A DNA stretch of 64,000 nucleotides, taken from contig CAJUIS010000006.1 in assembly GCA_910586645.1 (NCBI GenBank), positions 1 through 64,000 of the forward strand, read 5' to 3'. Each line of letters begins with the position of its first letter. The stretch's first letter is position 1. Source of the DNA: an uncultured Lachnospiraceae bacterium. Lineage in GTDB: Bacteria > Bacillota > Clostridia > Lachnospirales > Lachnospiraceae. Shown here piece by piece: positions 1 through 8,408 of the stretch. The notes beneath the pieces are model-generated. The model did not search any database. It saw only the letters and a program-made list of their open reading frames with translations, and was not told the DNA's origin. Made by a program: the position numbers and the translations under genes.

Positions 1-52
1 GACTGTAAATCTGCTGCAAATTGCTTCGGTGGTTCGAATCCACCTCTGCCCA
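1..52 (+). tRNA. tRNA-Tyr (GTA), 5' truncated by window edge
   Basis: Only the 3' part is present. The anticodon GTA lies at 5-7, followed by a long variable region of the class II type, a T-arm with TTCGAAT, and the acceptor 3' strand TCTGCCC with discriminator A at 52. CCA is not encoded. The discriminator A fits the TGGT of the tyrS T-box at about 16210. Confidence 0.9.
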
Positions 53-67
53 TTTTAAATTTAATAT

Positions 68-141
68 CGCGGGGTGGAGCAGTCTGGAAGCTCGTCGGGC
101 TCATAACCCGAAGGTCACAGGTTCAAATCCTGTCCCCGCAA
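68..141 (+). tRNA. initiator tRNA-fMet (CAT)
   Basis: Cloverleaf with anticodon CAT. Two initiator hallmarks are visible: the first base C68 is mismatched with the penultimate A140, and the anticodon stem has three consecutive G:C pairs (GGG/CCC). The T-arm is GTTCAAATC. CCA is not encoded. Confidence 0.95.
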
Positions 142-148
142 CTCATTT

Positions 149-221
<73 letters not shown>

Positions 222-240
222 TTTTAACGGAAAATAATAA

Positions 241-283
241 AAAATCCTGCAAATATTGATACGTCAGTAGTTGCAGGATTTTT
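241..283 (+). terminator. Rho-independent terminator of the tRNA cluster
   Basis: A 12-bp perfect stem (AAAATCCTGCAA / TTGCAGGATTTT) with a 19-nt loop, running into a T-rich tail. It lies 20 nt after tRNA-Phe. Confidence 0.85.
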
Positions 284-358
284 ATGCTTGCTAAAATGTA
301 AAAAAGAGATTATACTGTATAAAATAGAGATAAAAGAAGATAACAGGAGGTTTATATT

Positions 359-550
359 ATGGATATTCCAGGATTGTCAATGGCGCTGGCTCAGACGAAG
401 GTGCAGAGTGATTTCAGCGTGGCAATGTTAAGCAAAGCAATGGATCTTGGCGAGACGCTTGGCGACGGCATGGTGGAAATGCTGGACGCTGCCGCGATGG
501 AGCGTTCCGTAACGCCTTATATCGGCGGTAATATTGATATAACGGTATAA
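359..550 (+). CDS. YjfB family putative motility protein
   Basis: A 63-residue protein with ribosome site AGGAGG at 345-350. It starts MDIPGLSMAL and ends in a short polar tail, the pattern of the YjfB family (PF14070). That family is annotated as putative motility proteins because members cluster with flagellar genes; no biochemical role is established. No flagellar genes flank it here: it sits between the tRNA terminator and a convergent glycosyltransferase gene. TATA-rich sequence at about 312-325 could hold a promoter, but I found no sigma-28 site of the kind seen before the FlxA-like gene at 17.6 kb. The family call is fairly safe and the function is open. Confidence 0.8.
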   Translation: MDIPGLSMALAQTKVQSDFSVAMLSKAMDLGETLGDGMVEMLDAAAMERSVTPYIGGNIDITV

Positions 551-581
551 GCAACATTTAGTTTCTTTTCCATGTAATGAA

Positions 582-1694
582 TCAAAGAATAAGAGAGCAG
601 ATTTTTTCTGAGGCTTCTTTCTGAAGAGATTCGTCCTTACAAAACATTTTAACGGAAATTTCTATTGAAATTGGTGTAATATCGTTATTGTGTTTTAAAA
701 AGGAAGAGTCTCTTTTTGAAAGAGAATTTGCAAGAAAGTGAGTCACTGCAGTATTGAGCTGATGAAAGTGTGCAATCAGTCCATCGTAGTCACGTATACT
801 GTCTAAGATGCAGCGGTGATAGAGTTCATCTTCAAAGCTGCAGGTTGAAATAATCTGCATACAAAGGTGCAGCTCTCCGGTTGTGTCGGAAGCTTCCATC
901 AGTACGTCCGGCCGTTTTCTGTAACAGTCCAGAAAACATTTCTCTGCTCCTTCATAATCTCTTTTTTCAAAAAAGAAAGCCAGTTCTTCCCGTAATTTTT
1001 TCGTTTCGTATTTTTCTCCGATCATTCCCACTTTGCATTCGAAGGCGCGAAGTTTGTTTTGTTTTATCCAGACTGTCTGCAATAATTCTGACAAAAATCC
1101 AAACAAACGCTTTTGATAATTATTATATCCCGTAAAATCCGTATGTTTCTGAACTTCAAATAAAATGTCAAACAGCCAGCTGCAGTAAAGATCGTAATTC
1201 TTCTTGGAAGTAATGAAAATATTTCCAAAGTAGGTATGCGGGCCGCGGATCAGTTGATCGAATGTCTTTGCATATTCCGGATATTTTTCTTTCAGTATGC
1301 GGCCTGTTGTAAGCAAGTCCTTTCTGTGATGATTTTGCTTAAACCCCTGTTCATAAGAGCAGGTCAGTGTCAAAAGTTTTGTGGTGATGATATCATAGCC
1401 GGATAAAAGTTTTTTTAACTGTGATTCAGTAAAAATGGAGCCGTTTTCGTTGATCAGATAACGCCTGTAATGACAGATTCCAATAAAATCTGATTCGTGA
1501 TAGTTTTTCCAGAGCCAGTACATGCCCGTCAATTCGCAGAAATAGGCATTGTAAAAGGAGATGGAGTCTTTTGTGTTGTCTCCTAAAAAACCAAGATCCG
1601 GGGCGTTTGCGCGGCCAACGTGAAGAGGGACATACATCGGATCGGCTGGGGGCGTAAATGGTTTGTGCGTCATAACAAACAGTTTTATTGACAT
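582..1694 (-). CDS. DUF4422 domain glycosyltransferase
   Basis: About 370 residues. The reading frame extends upstream, but ATG at 1694 is chosen because AAGGAG lies just before it and the longer form would run into the vanR promoter. The start MSIKLFVMTHKPF and the later ICHYRRYL segment are typical of DUF4422, a family found among capsule and exopolysaccharide glycosyltransferases; the donor and acceptor sugars cannot be read from sequence. The last 100 residues are outside the conserved core. It is a lone gene, divergent from the van-like operon and convergent with the YjfB gene, so no polysaccharide locus supports a specific role. A part in surface glycan assembly is inference from family only. 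Confidence 0.75.
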   Translation of the reverse strand: MSIKLFVMTHKPFTPPADPMYVPLHVGRANAPDLGFLGDNTKDSISFYNAYFCELTGMYWLWKNYHESDFIGICHYRRYLINENGSIFTESQLKKLLSGYDIITTKLLTLTCSYEQGFKQNHHRKDLLTTGRILKEKYPEYAKTFDQLIRGPHTYFGNIFITSKKNYDLYCSWLFDILFEVQKHTDFTGYNNYQKRLFGFLSELLQTVWIKQNKLRAFECKVGMIGEKYETKKLREELAFFFEKRDYEGAEKCFLDCYRKRPDVLMEASDTTGELHLCMQIISTCSFEDELYHRCILDSIRDYDGLIAHFHQLNTAVTHFLANSLSKRDSSFLKHNNDITPISIEISVKMFCKDESLQKEASEKICSLIL

Positions 1695-1780
1695 AGCGTT
1701 CTCCTTGGGTATTTTATATAAATACAGGATAAACGGAAAAAGAGAGCCTGTCAAACAAATCTTTTTCAGAAATGCGTTTT

Positions 1781-1809
1781 TTGACAAACAAGGAAAAACA
1801 GGTTATGAT
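1781..1809 (+). promoter_or_regulatory. sigma-A promoter of vanRS
   Basis: A consensus -35 TTGACA (1781-1786), a 17-nt spacer and -10 TATGAT (1804-1809), 20 nt before the vanR start. A ribosome site GAGGTGA follows at about 1815. Confidence 0.8.
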
Positions 1810-1829
1810 ACCCATGAGGTGATATTTGT

Positions 1830-2552
1830 ATGAGTTTGTATAAAAATGAGAGTTTATATGGCGGCAGGATTCTGGTTGTGGACGATGAACCGGAAATTAC
1901 AGATCTTGTCGCTCTTTATTTGGAAAGTGAAAATTTTACTGTGTATAAATTTTATAATGGACAGGATGCTTTAAACTGTATTCAGACGAAACAGATCGAT
2001 TTGGCTGTTTTGGATATTATGCTGCCGGATATAAGCGGTCTGAAGCTTTGTCAGGAAATTCGCAGAGAACATTCCTATCCTGTTATTATGCTGACGGCAA
2101 AAGGAGAGGAAATTGACAAAGTCACAGGGCTTACGCTTGGCGCAGACGATTATGTCACAAAACCTTTTTTACCGCTGGAATTTGTTGCGCGTGTAAAGGC
2201 GCAGCTCCGCCGTTATAAAAAATACAATATGGCAGCCGAGGCAGAAGAAAACGTCATTGTCCATTCAGGGCTTGTACTGAACATAAAGACGCACGAATGC
2301 CTGTTGAATGAAAAGCCGCTTTCCCTGACGCCGACAGAATTTGCAATTTTAAGTATACTGTGCCAGAAGAAAGGAAGCGTCGTAAGTTCTGAGGAGATGG
2401 CCAGACAAATCTGGGGAGATGCGTATTTTGATAAAAATAACAATACCATTACGGTTCATATCCGTCATTTAAGGGAGAAGATGGGAGATTCTTTTGAAAA
2501 CCCCAAGTATATAAAGACAGTCTGGGGGTGCGGATACAAAATTGAAAAATAA
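1830..2552 (+). CDS. vanR: VanR-type OmpR-family response regulator
   Basis: A 240-residue two-domain regulator. The receiver domain (about 13-125) has the acidic pair D18-D19, phospho-acceptor D62 in LDIMLPD, a conserved T in MLTAK and K in TKPF. The C-terminal winged helix (about 140-240) ends GCGYKIEK. Its place directly before a VanS-type kinase and a D-Ala-D-Ser ligase makes it the presumed activator of the van genes. Its own promoter is consensus-like, whereas the ligase promoter region lacks a good -35, which fits activator dependence. It overlaps vanS by 11 nt. The name rests on context; by sequence alone it is an OmpR-family regulator. Confidence 0.85.
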   Translation: MSLYKNESLYGGRILVVDDEPEITDLVALYLESENFTVYKFYNGQDALNCIQTKQIDLAVLDIMLPDISGLKLCQEIRREHSYPVIMLTAKGEEIDKVTGLTLGADDYVTKPFLPLEFVARVKAQLRRYKKYNMAAEAEENVIVHSGLVLNIKTHECLLNEKPLSLTPTEFAILSILCQKKGSVVSSEEMARQIWGDAYFDKNNNTITVHIRHLREKMGDSFENPKYIKTVWGCGYKIEK

Positions 2553-3681
2553 AATTCCAAAACCTCTTACCGTTATATTTATCCTGATTGCAGGAATGTT
2601 TTTAAGTCTTTTTCTGTATTATCTTGTGGATAATGTGTTTAACGGATCTTTTGTGGACTGGTTTACGGATCATTACATTTCTGTCAGGGATGTATATGAT
2701 CCGGATACAGGCTCGTATGCTGTCCGGACAGAACCTGCATGGGGGAAATTAAAGAGTCTGATGTTAAATCTGCTTCTTTTTGCAGTTGCGCTTCTTGTGC
2801 TTACCGCGGCGGTTTCTTCCGTCGTTTATGCAAAAATGCAGATAAAAAAAACCGTGACGGAAATCAGCCGTCTGATCCGCCAGTTTATGGTTATGGAAAC
2901 CGACGCATATGAAGTTTTTCCAAAAGAATATGCAGAAATTTCCGTACAGATGACGGAATTAAAATCCGCCATGCAGCGCAACGAGCAGATTTTGAAAGAA
3001 GAAACTGCGCGGAAAAATGATTTGATTACATATCTGGCGCATGATTTAAAAACGCCGCTTACGTCGGTAATCGGTTATCTCAGCCTTTTGGACGAGGCTT
3101 TTGATATGCCCTGTCCGCAGCGGACGAAATACACTTCCATTGCGCTTGACAAAGCGCACCGCCTGGAACTTCTGATCAATGAATTTTTTGAAATTACCCG
3201 TTACAATTTACAGCAGATTTCACTTGAAAAAGAGATGATTGACCTGAATTATATGCTGGTGCAGATGACGGATGAGTTTTACCCGCTTCTTACTGCGCAT
3301 GGCAATACGGCCAGCTTTCACGCAGACGAGCCGATTCATTTTTATGGAGATCCGGATAAGCTCGCCCGTGTGTTTCATAATATCTTAAAAAATGCGATTG
3401 CCTACAGTTATCCGGATACGGCGATTGACATTTATGCAAAACAGAATCCATCCGGTCTTATTATCCGTTTCTGCAATAAAGGAAAGACAATTCCCGAGCA
3501 GAAATTAAATTCTATTTTTGAGAAGTTTTTCCGTCTGGACGAAGCGAGGACGACAAATACAGGAGGAGCAGGCCTTGGACTTGCCATTGCAAAAGAGATT
3601 GTCGCGCTGCATGGAGGGACGATTCTGGCAAAAAGTGAGAATGAACAAACGACTTTTCAAATTGAATTTCCCATTTTATAA
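2542..3681 (+). CDS. vanS: VanS-type sensor histidine kinase
   Basis: 379 residues, starting at TTG inside the end of vanR (translational coupling). Two membrane helices (about 10-30 and 72-96) flank a short external loop of about 40 residues. The kinase core follows: H-box LAHDLKTPLTS with H167, N-box around FHNILKNAIAYSYP, and G-boxes ending GAGLGLAIAKEI. The small external loop resembles VanA/VanG-type VanS proteins, which have little room for a folded sensor domain. It should phosphorylate the upstream VanR. The signal is unknown: glycopeptide presence is the family expectation, but many commensals carry such systems without proven inducible resistance. Confidence 0.85.
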   Translation: MKNKIPKPLTVIFILIAGMFLSLFLYYLVDNVFNGSFVDWFTDHYISVRDVYDPDTGSYAVRTEPAWGKLKSLMLNLLLFAVALLVLTAAVSSVVYAKMQIKKTVTEISRLIRQFMVMETDAYEVFPKEYAEISVQMTELKSAMQRNEQILKEETARKNDLITYLAHDLKTPLTSVIGYLSLLDEAFDMPCPQRTKYTSIALDKAHRLELLINEFFEITRYNLQQISLEKEMIDLNYMLVQMTDEFYPLLTAHGNTASFHADEPIHFYGDPDKLARVFHNILKNAIAYSYPDTAIDIYAKQNPSGLIIRFCNKGKTIPEQKLNSIFEKFFRLDEARTTNTGGAGLGLAIAKEIVALHGGTILAKSENEQTTFQIEFPIL

Positions 3682-3690
3682 ATTCCTAAT

Positions 3691-3760
3691 AATTTCAAAC
3701 AATTTCTTAAGAATAAAATAACGGTTTGTTAAAGCATTCCCGGCTTTTATAGTGTAGAAT
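3691..3760 (+). promoter_or_regulatory. candidate VanR-dependent promoter region of vanG
   Basis: AATTTC occurs as a direct repeat at 3691 and 3701 (10-bp spacing, about one helical turn). A -10-like TAGAAT lies at 3755-3760 and nothing resembling a -35 sits 17 nt upstream. OmpR-family regulators usually bind such direct repeats. Assignment to VanR is inference. Confidence 0.4.
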
Positions 3761-3792
3761 CAGTACAAAAGCTGTTTTAGGAGGAAGCATAA

Positions 3793-4842
3793 ATGAACCA
3801 GAAAAAAAATATCGCCGTTTTCTTTGGAGGCTGTTCCACAGAATACGGCGTTTCTTTGCAATCGGCATATGCCGTAATCTGCGGCATAGACAGAAAAAAA
3901 TATACGCCTGTTTTGATCGGCATTGACAGAAATGCAGGGACATGGTTTTGGCACCGCGGCAGTGCGGAAGATATTTTAAACGACTGCTGGCAGTTAAAGG
4001 GAAACTGCGTGCCTGTAGTTCCTTCTATGGATCAAAATGTCCATGGTCTTTATTATTTTGAAAATCATACGCAGAATGTAATATCAATTGATGCTGCGCT
4101 TCCGGTTTTGCATGGAAAAAACGGAGAGGACGGTACAATTCAGGGTGTGCTGGAATTGATGGGCATTCCGGTGATCGGATGCGGCCTGCTTTCTTCTGCG
4201 CTTTGTATGGACAAGGTTCTTGCACATCAGATTGCATTGGCAAATGGAATTAAGGCGGCGCGTTCCGTTATGCTGAAGGAAGGGTTTCTGGAAGAAGAAG
4301 CGAAAGAAGCGGCAAAGATGCTGGGGTATCCCCTGTTTGTCAAACCAGTTCGTTCCGGTTCTTCTTTTGGCATTTCTAAAATTGCGGAAGACGCACAGCT
4401 TCTTCCGGCTGTTTATCATGCGTTTCGGCACGATTCTATGGTTATTTTAGAAGAAACCGTTCCAGGTTTTGAAGTTGGATGCGCCATTCTTGGAACAAAA
4501 AATCTTATAGTTGGTGAAGTGGATGAAATTGAACTTACGGACGGATTTTTTGATTATACGGAAAAATATACGCTGAAATCTTCACAGATTCACGCAAAAG
4601 CCCGTATTTCCGATGCAAAGGCAAGTGAGATTAAGGAGACGGCGAAAAAGCTTTACCGTCTTTTGGGATGTTCGCATTTTGCACGGGTGGATATGTTTCT
4701 TACTCCGGACGGCGAAATTTATTTTAATGAAATCAATACAATTCCCGGATTTACAACGCACAGCCGTTTTCCGAATATGTTAAAAGCGGCGGGCTTTACG
4801 TTTGAAGAGATTATCAGCCGTCTGCTTGCGGCGGAGGATTAG
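3793..4842 (+). CDS. vanG: D-alanine--D-serine ligase, VanG type
   Basis: A 349-residue ATP-grasp ligase joining D-Ala to D-Ser, giving peptidoglycan precursors with low vancomycin affinity. The N-terminus has the ligase signature GGCSTEYGVSLQSA. The ATP-grasp core includes KPVRSGSSFGISK, and the metal-binding end reads FNEINTIPGFT. The omega-loop contains EKYTLKSSQI; that Tyr-containing loop is the form seen in D-Ala/D-Ala and D-Ala/D-Ser ligases, not the D-Lac enzymes. The neighbouring serine racemase then points to D-Ser. Ribosome site AGGAGG lies at about 3780. The ligase family is certain; the D-Ser preference rests on the VanG-like N-terminus and context. Confidence 0.88.
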   Translation: MNQKKNIAVFFGGCSTEYGVSLQSAYAVICGIDRKKYTPVLIGIDRNAGTWFWHRGSAEDILNDCWQLKGNCVPVVPSMDQNVHGLYYFENHTQNVISIDAALPVLHGKNGEDGTIQGVLELMGIPVIGCGLLSSALCMDKVLAHQIALANGIKAARSVMLKEGFLEEEAKEAAKMLGYPLFVKPVRSGSSFGISKIAEDAQLLPAVYHAFRHDSMVILEETVPGFEVGCAILGTKNLIVGEVDEIELTDGFFDYTEKYTLKSSQIHAKARISDAKASEIKETAKKLYRLLGCSHFARVDMFLTPDGEIYFNEINTIPGFTTHSRFPNMLKAAGFTFEEIISRLLAAED

Positions 4843-4844
4843 CT

Positions 4845-5897
4845 ATGGCAGGGAAAAAACAGTTCGCCGGAATTGACGCGTTTCGTCTGGCTGCCGCGTT
4901 TATGGTGATAGCGATTCATACGTCGCCGTTTTCTGTCTGGAATGAAACGGCGGATTTTCTGTTTTCCTATTGTCTGTGCCGCGTTGCCGTTCCGTTTTTT
5001 CTGATGACGACGGGATATTTTGTCCTTGGTCCTTATATTTTTGGAAATACGACGAAAAAACGGGGATTAGAGAAATATCTTGTAAAAAATACGGCGTTAT
5101 ATCTGGCGGTTACTTTCTTATATCTTCCGCTCAGCCTGTATGCGGGAAATTTTCCCAAAAGCGCTGGAGAGGGATTTCGGAATTTCTTTTTTGACGGAAC
5201 GTTCTATCATCTGTGGTATTTTCCCGCTGCAGTGACCGGATGCATTCTGATTGTCCTGCTTGCAAGAAAATCGTTGTTTCCCGCCGTTATTTTTTCCGGC
5301 GCGGCTTATGTGATTGGCGTATTTGGAGATAGCTGCTATGGGATGATAAAAGACGTCCCGGGAATAAACGCTGTGTATGAAGGGATTTTTTCGTTCAGCA
5401 GCTATACGAGAAACGGTATCTTTTTTGCGCCTTTATTTCTTTTGATGGGAGCTGCGCTTGCCCGTCCGGCATTTTGCGCAAAATCGTCCGGTAAAGAGAA
5501 AACCAGCCCTTTTAGTCTGATATGCGGCATGGTTTTCTCTGCCGGAGGGATGTTTCTGGAAGGTTTTTTTACATACAGCAGGGATTTGCAGAAGCATAAC
5601 AGTATGTATTTCTTTTTGATTCCTTTGATGTATTTTCTGTTTCGGCTGCTGCTTTTGGTTCCGGGCAGAGTTCCTTTATGGATCCGGAAATCTACGATGC
5701 CGGTTTACATACTGCATCCGGCGGTTCTTGTAGGCGTAAGGGGGATGGCAAAGGCTATGGGAAAAACAGAGATTTTTGTTGAGAATACGTTTGTCTGTTA
5801 TCTGCTGGTCTGTGGGATTTCTTTTGTCCTGGCAGTTTTATTGCAGAAAATGTTTCAGTACAGCCTTACGCTTTTTAGGCTGGAGGATATGGAATAA
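4845..5897 (+). CDS. VanT-like membrane domain (acyltransferase-3 fold), separate ORF
   Basis: 350 residues with about ten membrane helices. It opens IDAFRLAAAFMVIAIHT and continues RVAVPFFLMTTGYF, the acyltransferase-3 pattern. The N-terminal half of VanT serine racemases in VanC/VanG operons is this same kind of membrane domain, thought to help supply L-serine, fused to a racemase. Here the two halves are separate genes: this ORF stops at 5897 and the racemase starts at 5909 in another frame with its own AGGAGG. It follows vanG by 2 nt. A serine transport role is family inference; a general O-acyltransferase is the alternative. Confidence 0.8.
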   Translation: MAGKKQFAGIDAFRLAAAFMVIAIHTSPFSVWNETADFLFSYCLCRVAVPFFLMTTGYFVLGPYIFGNTTKKRGLEKYLVKNTALYLAVTFLYLPLSLYAGNFPKSAGEGFRNFFFDGTFYHLWYFPAAVTGCILIVLLARKSLFPAVIFSGAAYVIGVFGDSCYGMIKDVPGINAVYEGIFSFSSYTRNGIFFAPLFLLMGAALARPAFCAKSSGKEKTSPFSLICGMVFSAGGMFLEGFFTYSRDLQKHNSMYFFLIPLMYFLFRLLLLVPGRVPLWIRKSTMPVYILHPAVLVGVRGMAKAMGKTEIFVENTFVCYLLVCGISFVLAVLLQKMFQYSLTLFRLEDME

Positions 5898-5908
5898 GGA
5901 GGAATTTT

Positions 5909-7033
5909 ATGTATCAGAAAGGACGCGCGTGGATAGAGCTGAATTTAAACAATCTTTCTTATAATGTAACACAATTTCAGAAGCTTTTGCCCGCTTCCTG
6001 TACTCTGATGCCTGCAGTAAAGGCGAACGCATACGGACATGGAGCCCCTGTAATTGCGAGGGAGCTTGAAAATATGGGGATTACAGATTTTTGCGTGGCT
6101 TCTGCGGGAGAAGGAATTGAGCTTCGGAACGCCGGAATTACCGGGCAGATTCTGGTTTTGGGCTATACGTCGCCCCGGCAGTTTTCGGAGCTTTCCAGAT
6201 ATCGTCTGACACAGACGATTGTTGATTTTGACTATGCAAAACAGTTGAGCGAGTCCGACGGGCAGTATGACGTCCATGTAGGCATTGATACAGGAATGCA
6301 CAGGCTGGGAGAACGCAGCGGTAATATTAAAACGCTTCGTAAAATCTGGAATTTTTCCAATTTGCATATTACGGGAGTTTTTTCCCATCTTTGTACGGCA
6401 GACGGCGCATCCGCGCCTGAAAAAGAATTTGCGCTAAAACAGATTGCGGCGTTTGATGAGAGCGTCGCTGCTTTGAAGCGGCACGGGTGTACAGGATTTA
6501 AGACACATATACAGGGAAGCTATGGCGCGCTGAATTATCCGGAACTAAACTATGATTTTGCCAGAATCGGCATTGCGCTTTACGGCGCGTTCTGCTCGCC
6601 TTCTGATGAGACAAAAGCGGATATCCGCCTTCGTCCCGTTTTGTCTTTAAAATCACGCATTGAATGCGTAAAAGAACTTTATCCGGGAGAATCCATTGGC
6701 TATGGACTGACGTTTACCGCTGCAAAAGAAATGAAAACGGCGGCAGTTTCGATTGGTTATGCCGACGGAATCCCGCGGGAACTGTCTAACAGAGGGTTTG
6801 CCCTGGTCAATGGAAAAAGGGCGCCGATGATTGGAAGGGTCTGTATGGATCAGCTTTTGCTGGATGTTTCAGAGCTTTCGCATGTTGCGGCGGGGGACGA
6901 GGTTGTGTTTATTGGGAAAAGCGGAGAAAATGAAATTGCCGCAAGTGAAGTCGCCGCAAGCGCCAATACGATTTCGAATGAGATTTTAAGCCGTCTGGGA
7001 ACAAGGCTGGAACGGATCCTGGTTTTGGGATAA
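5909..7033 (+). CDS. vanT: serine racemase (VanT catalytic half)
   Basis: A 374-residue PLP-dependent alanine racemase-fold enzyme, likely making D-Ser from L-Ser. PLP lysine K38 lies in PAVKANAYGHG, and the second catalytic Tyr is in SIGYGLTFT. GRVCMDQLLLDV is the usual C-terminal motif. Near the end, alanine racemases have a Tyr in the motif TISYE; here it reads TISNE (N357). The same Tyr-to-Asn change is reported for VanT and has been linked to room for serine, which supports serine rather than alanine as substrate. Unlike classical VanT it has no membrane half; that half is the preceding gene. It is the last gene of the operon, and no vanXY or vanY follows. Confidence 0.85.
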   Translation: MYQKGRAWIELNLNNLSYNVTQFQKLLPASCTLMPAVKANAYGHGAPVIARELENMGITDFCVASAGEGIELRNAGITGQILVLGYTSPRQFSELSRYRLTQTIVDFDYAKQLSESDGQYDVHVGIDTGMHRLGERSGNIKTLRKIWNFSNLHITGVFSHLCTADGASAPEKEFALKQIAAFDESVAALKRHGCTGFKTHIQGSYGALNYPELNYDFARIGIALYGAFCSPSDETKADIRLRPVLSLKSRIECVKELYPGESIGYGLTFTAAKEMKTAAVSIGYADGIPRELSNRGFALVNGKRAPMIGRVCMDQLLLDVSELSHVAAGDEVVFIGKSGENEIAASEVAASANTISNEILSRLGTRLERILVLG

Positions 7034-7062
7034 TTTTTCCGGCCGGAGTTTTGTCCTTTTGT

Positions 7063-7845
7063 CTATATTGTGTGTACGGTAACCGTCTGATAAGGTATAT
7101 GGATGCCATTTTTCCGGAATGTTTCCACCAGGGCGGCGCGGATGTCGCTGCATGCCTGGAAGCTGTCGTCCAGATTTTCGGTCCAGACGGTTGTTTTTAA
7201 AATAATGCCGTTTGATGTGTAGCCTTTGATAAAGACTTTATTATTGACCGTGTTTAAAGTCAGTTCATGTTCAATGCACACCTGCTGCATACAGTCCATT
7301 GCTTTTTCGATATCTGAATCATAAGCAATTTCGATTTCCATAAAATTTCCGATGTCTCCGGTGTAATTTGTGTTGGTAATGACCGCGGCGTCCATAACTG
7401 AGTTTGGGACGATGCAGCTTTCCCCGTTAAACTGCCGGATGACTGTATGCCGGATGGTAATGTCTTTTACAATGCCTTCTGCAATTACGCTGCTTCCCTG
7501 GACAACCCGGATTTTTTCATCGACGTTATAGGGTTTTGAAATGGACAGGGAAATTCCGCTGATAATGTTTGACAGCGCCTGCTGCGCTGCAAAGGTGGCA
7601 AGCGCAACAAACAGGGAACTGCTCTGCAGAAGCGTTTTGCTGATATCCTTTGTCACTTCAAACTGCTGCGCAAGGCTGTACATTACAATAATGATGACAA
7701 TGACGTTCATAATGCTTTTGATAAAACGGAGATGAACAGAGTTGTGTTTTTTTGACATAAGCCGGAAAACAAGATTTACAATCCGGTTAATCAGCAGCTC
7801 CGCCACGATAAATATGGCGATTTTGATCCAGTTGTTCATAGTCAT
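7063..7845 (-). CDS. small MscS-family mechanosensitive channel
   Basis: About 260 residues with three membrane helices (about 8-28, 45-62, 75-100). The pore helix region SSSLFVALATFAAQQALSN is the MscS TM3 type, followed by the beta domain (NVDEKIRVVQG) and an alpha/beta C-terminal domain. Such channels release solutes when membrane tension rises during osmotic downshift. Three ATGs lie close together: the one at 7845 has AGGA at a proper distance, while 7851 is too close to it. The gene is convergent with the van operon and lies 23 nt after rimM, so it may be transcribed with it. Confidence 0.85.
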   Translation of the reverse strand: MTMNNWIKIAIFIVAELLINRIVNLVFRLMSKKHNSVHLRFIKSIMNVIVIIIVMYSLAQQFEVTKDISKTLLQSSSLFVALATFAAQQALSNIISGISLSISKPYNVDEKIRVVQGSSVIAEGIVKDITIRHTVIRQFNGESCIVPNSVMDAAVITNTNYTGDIGNFMEIEIAYDSDIEKAMDCMQQVCIEHELTLNTVNNKVFIKGYTSNGIILKTTVWTENLDDSFQACSDIRAALVETFRKNGIHIPYQTVTVHTI

Positions 7846-7868
7846 AGGCATATTCCTGTCTGAAAAGA

Positions 7869-8408
7869 TTATTTTTGTGAGGCGTTTGATTTTTGATTGG
7901 CTTCTCTGAGGCCCGGCAGCAGGTGAATGATCATAGTTTCCGTTTCCAGATCGATATGTTTAATACAGTCTTTAATTGCCGGAACCAGCAGATCGGAAAC
8001 GCCCTGCTGTTTTATGACATAGATGTCATTTGCAGCGGACTGTATTACGTCCGATACGGTTCCAAGAGACTCGCCTTCATCAGATACAGCGGAAAGGCCG
8101 ATCAAATCTGCAATGAAATATTCATTTTCCGCCAGAGGCACAGCCTGTTCCCTTGTGACGTAAAGGGGCATTTTCCGGTATCGTGCGACGTCGTCGATGT
8201 TGTCGATGCCTTTGAATTTCAGTATCACCATATTTTTAAAAAAACGGACGTTTTCAATTTCAAGAGTAAGTTTTTCCTTTCCTGTGTCTAAAATAACTTC
8301 ATCTAAATCCAGAAAACGTTTTGGATCGTCTGTTGTGGGAAAAACTTTCACTTCTCCGCGCAGTCCGTGCGTGTTTGCAATGATTCCGGTTTTTAATAAG
8401 TCTTCCAT
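7869..8408 (-). CDS. rimM: ribosome maturation factor RimM
   Basis: 179 residues, normal for RimM. The N-terminal domain starts with GIIANTHGLRGEVKV, the family signature, and the C-terminal PRC-barrel includes LLVPAIKDCIKHID. RimM assists 16S rRNA processing and 30S head assembly. In most Firmicutes rimM lies in an rpsP-rimM-trmD-rplS block; here trmD is absent downstream and mscS takes its place, and the upstream side is a divergent amidase gene, so the block is broken up. The C-terminal tail (about 10 polar residues) is longer than the barrel needs. Confidence 0.93.
   Translation of the reverse strand: MEDLLKTGIIANTHGLRGEVKVFPTTDDPKRFLDLDEVILDTGKEKLTLEIENVRFFKNMVILKFKGIDNIDDVARYRKMPLYVTREQAVPLAENEYFIADLIGLSAVSDEGESLGTVSDVIQSAANDIYVIKQQGVSDLLVPAIKDCIKHIDLETETMIIHLLPGLREANQKSNASQK

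Noticed and set aside
4084..4431. Minus-strand frames within vanG
   Set aside because: Antisense to a well-conserved ligase; no start signals.
4845..7033. The two vanT halves as one frameshifted gene
   Set aside because: The second ORF has its own AGGAGG and a natural ATG at the racemase domain start, and both ends look complete, so a genuine split is favoured.
7034..7062. Short palindrome TCCGGCCGGA as terminator of the van operon
   Set aside because: The arms are only 5 bp with no loop, too small for a reliable terminator.
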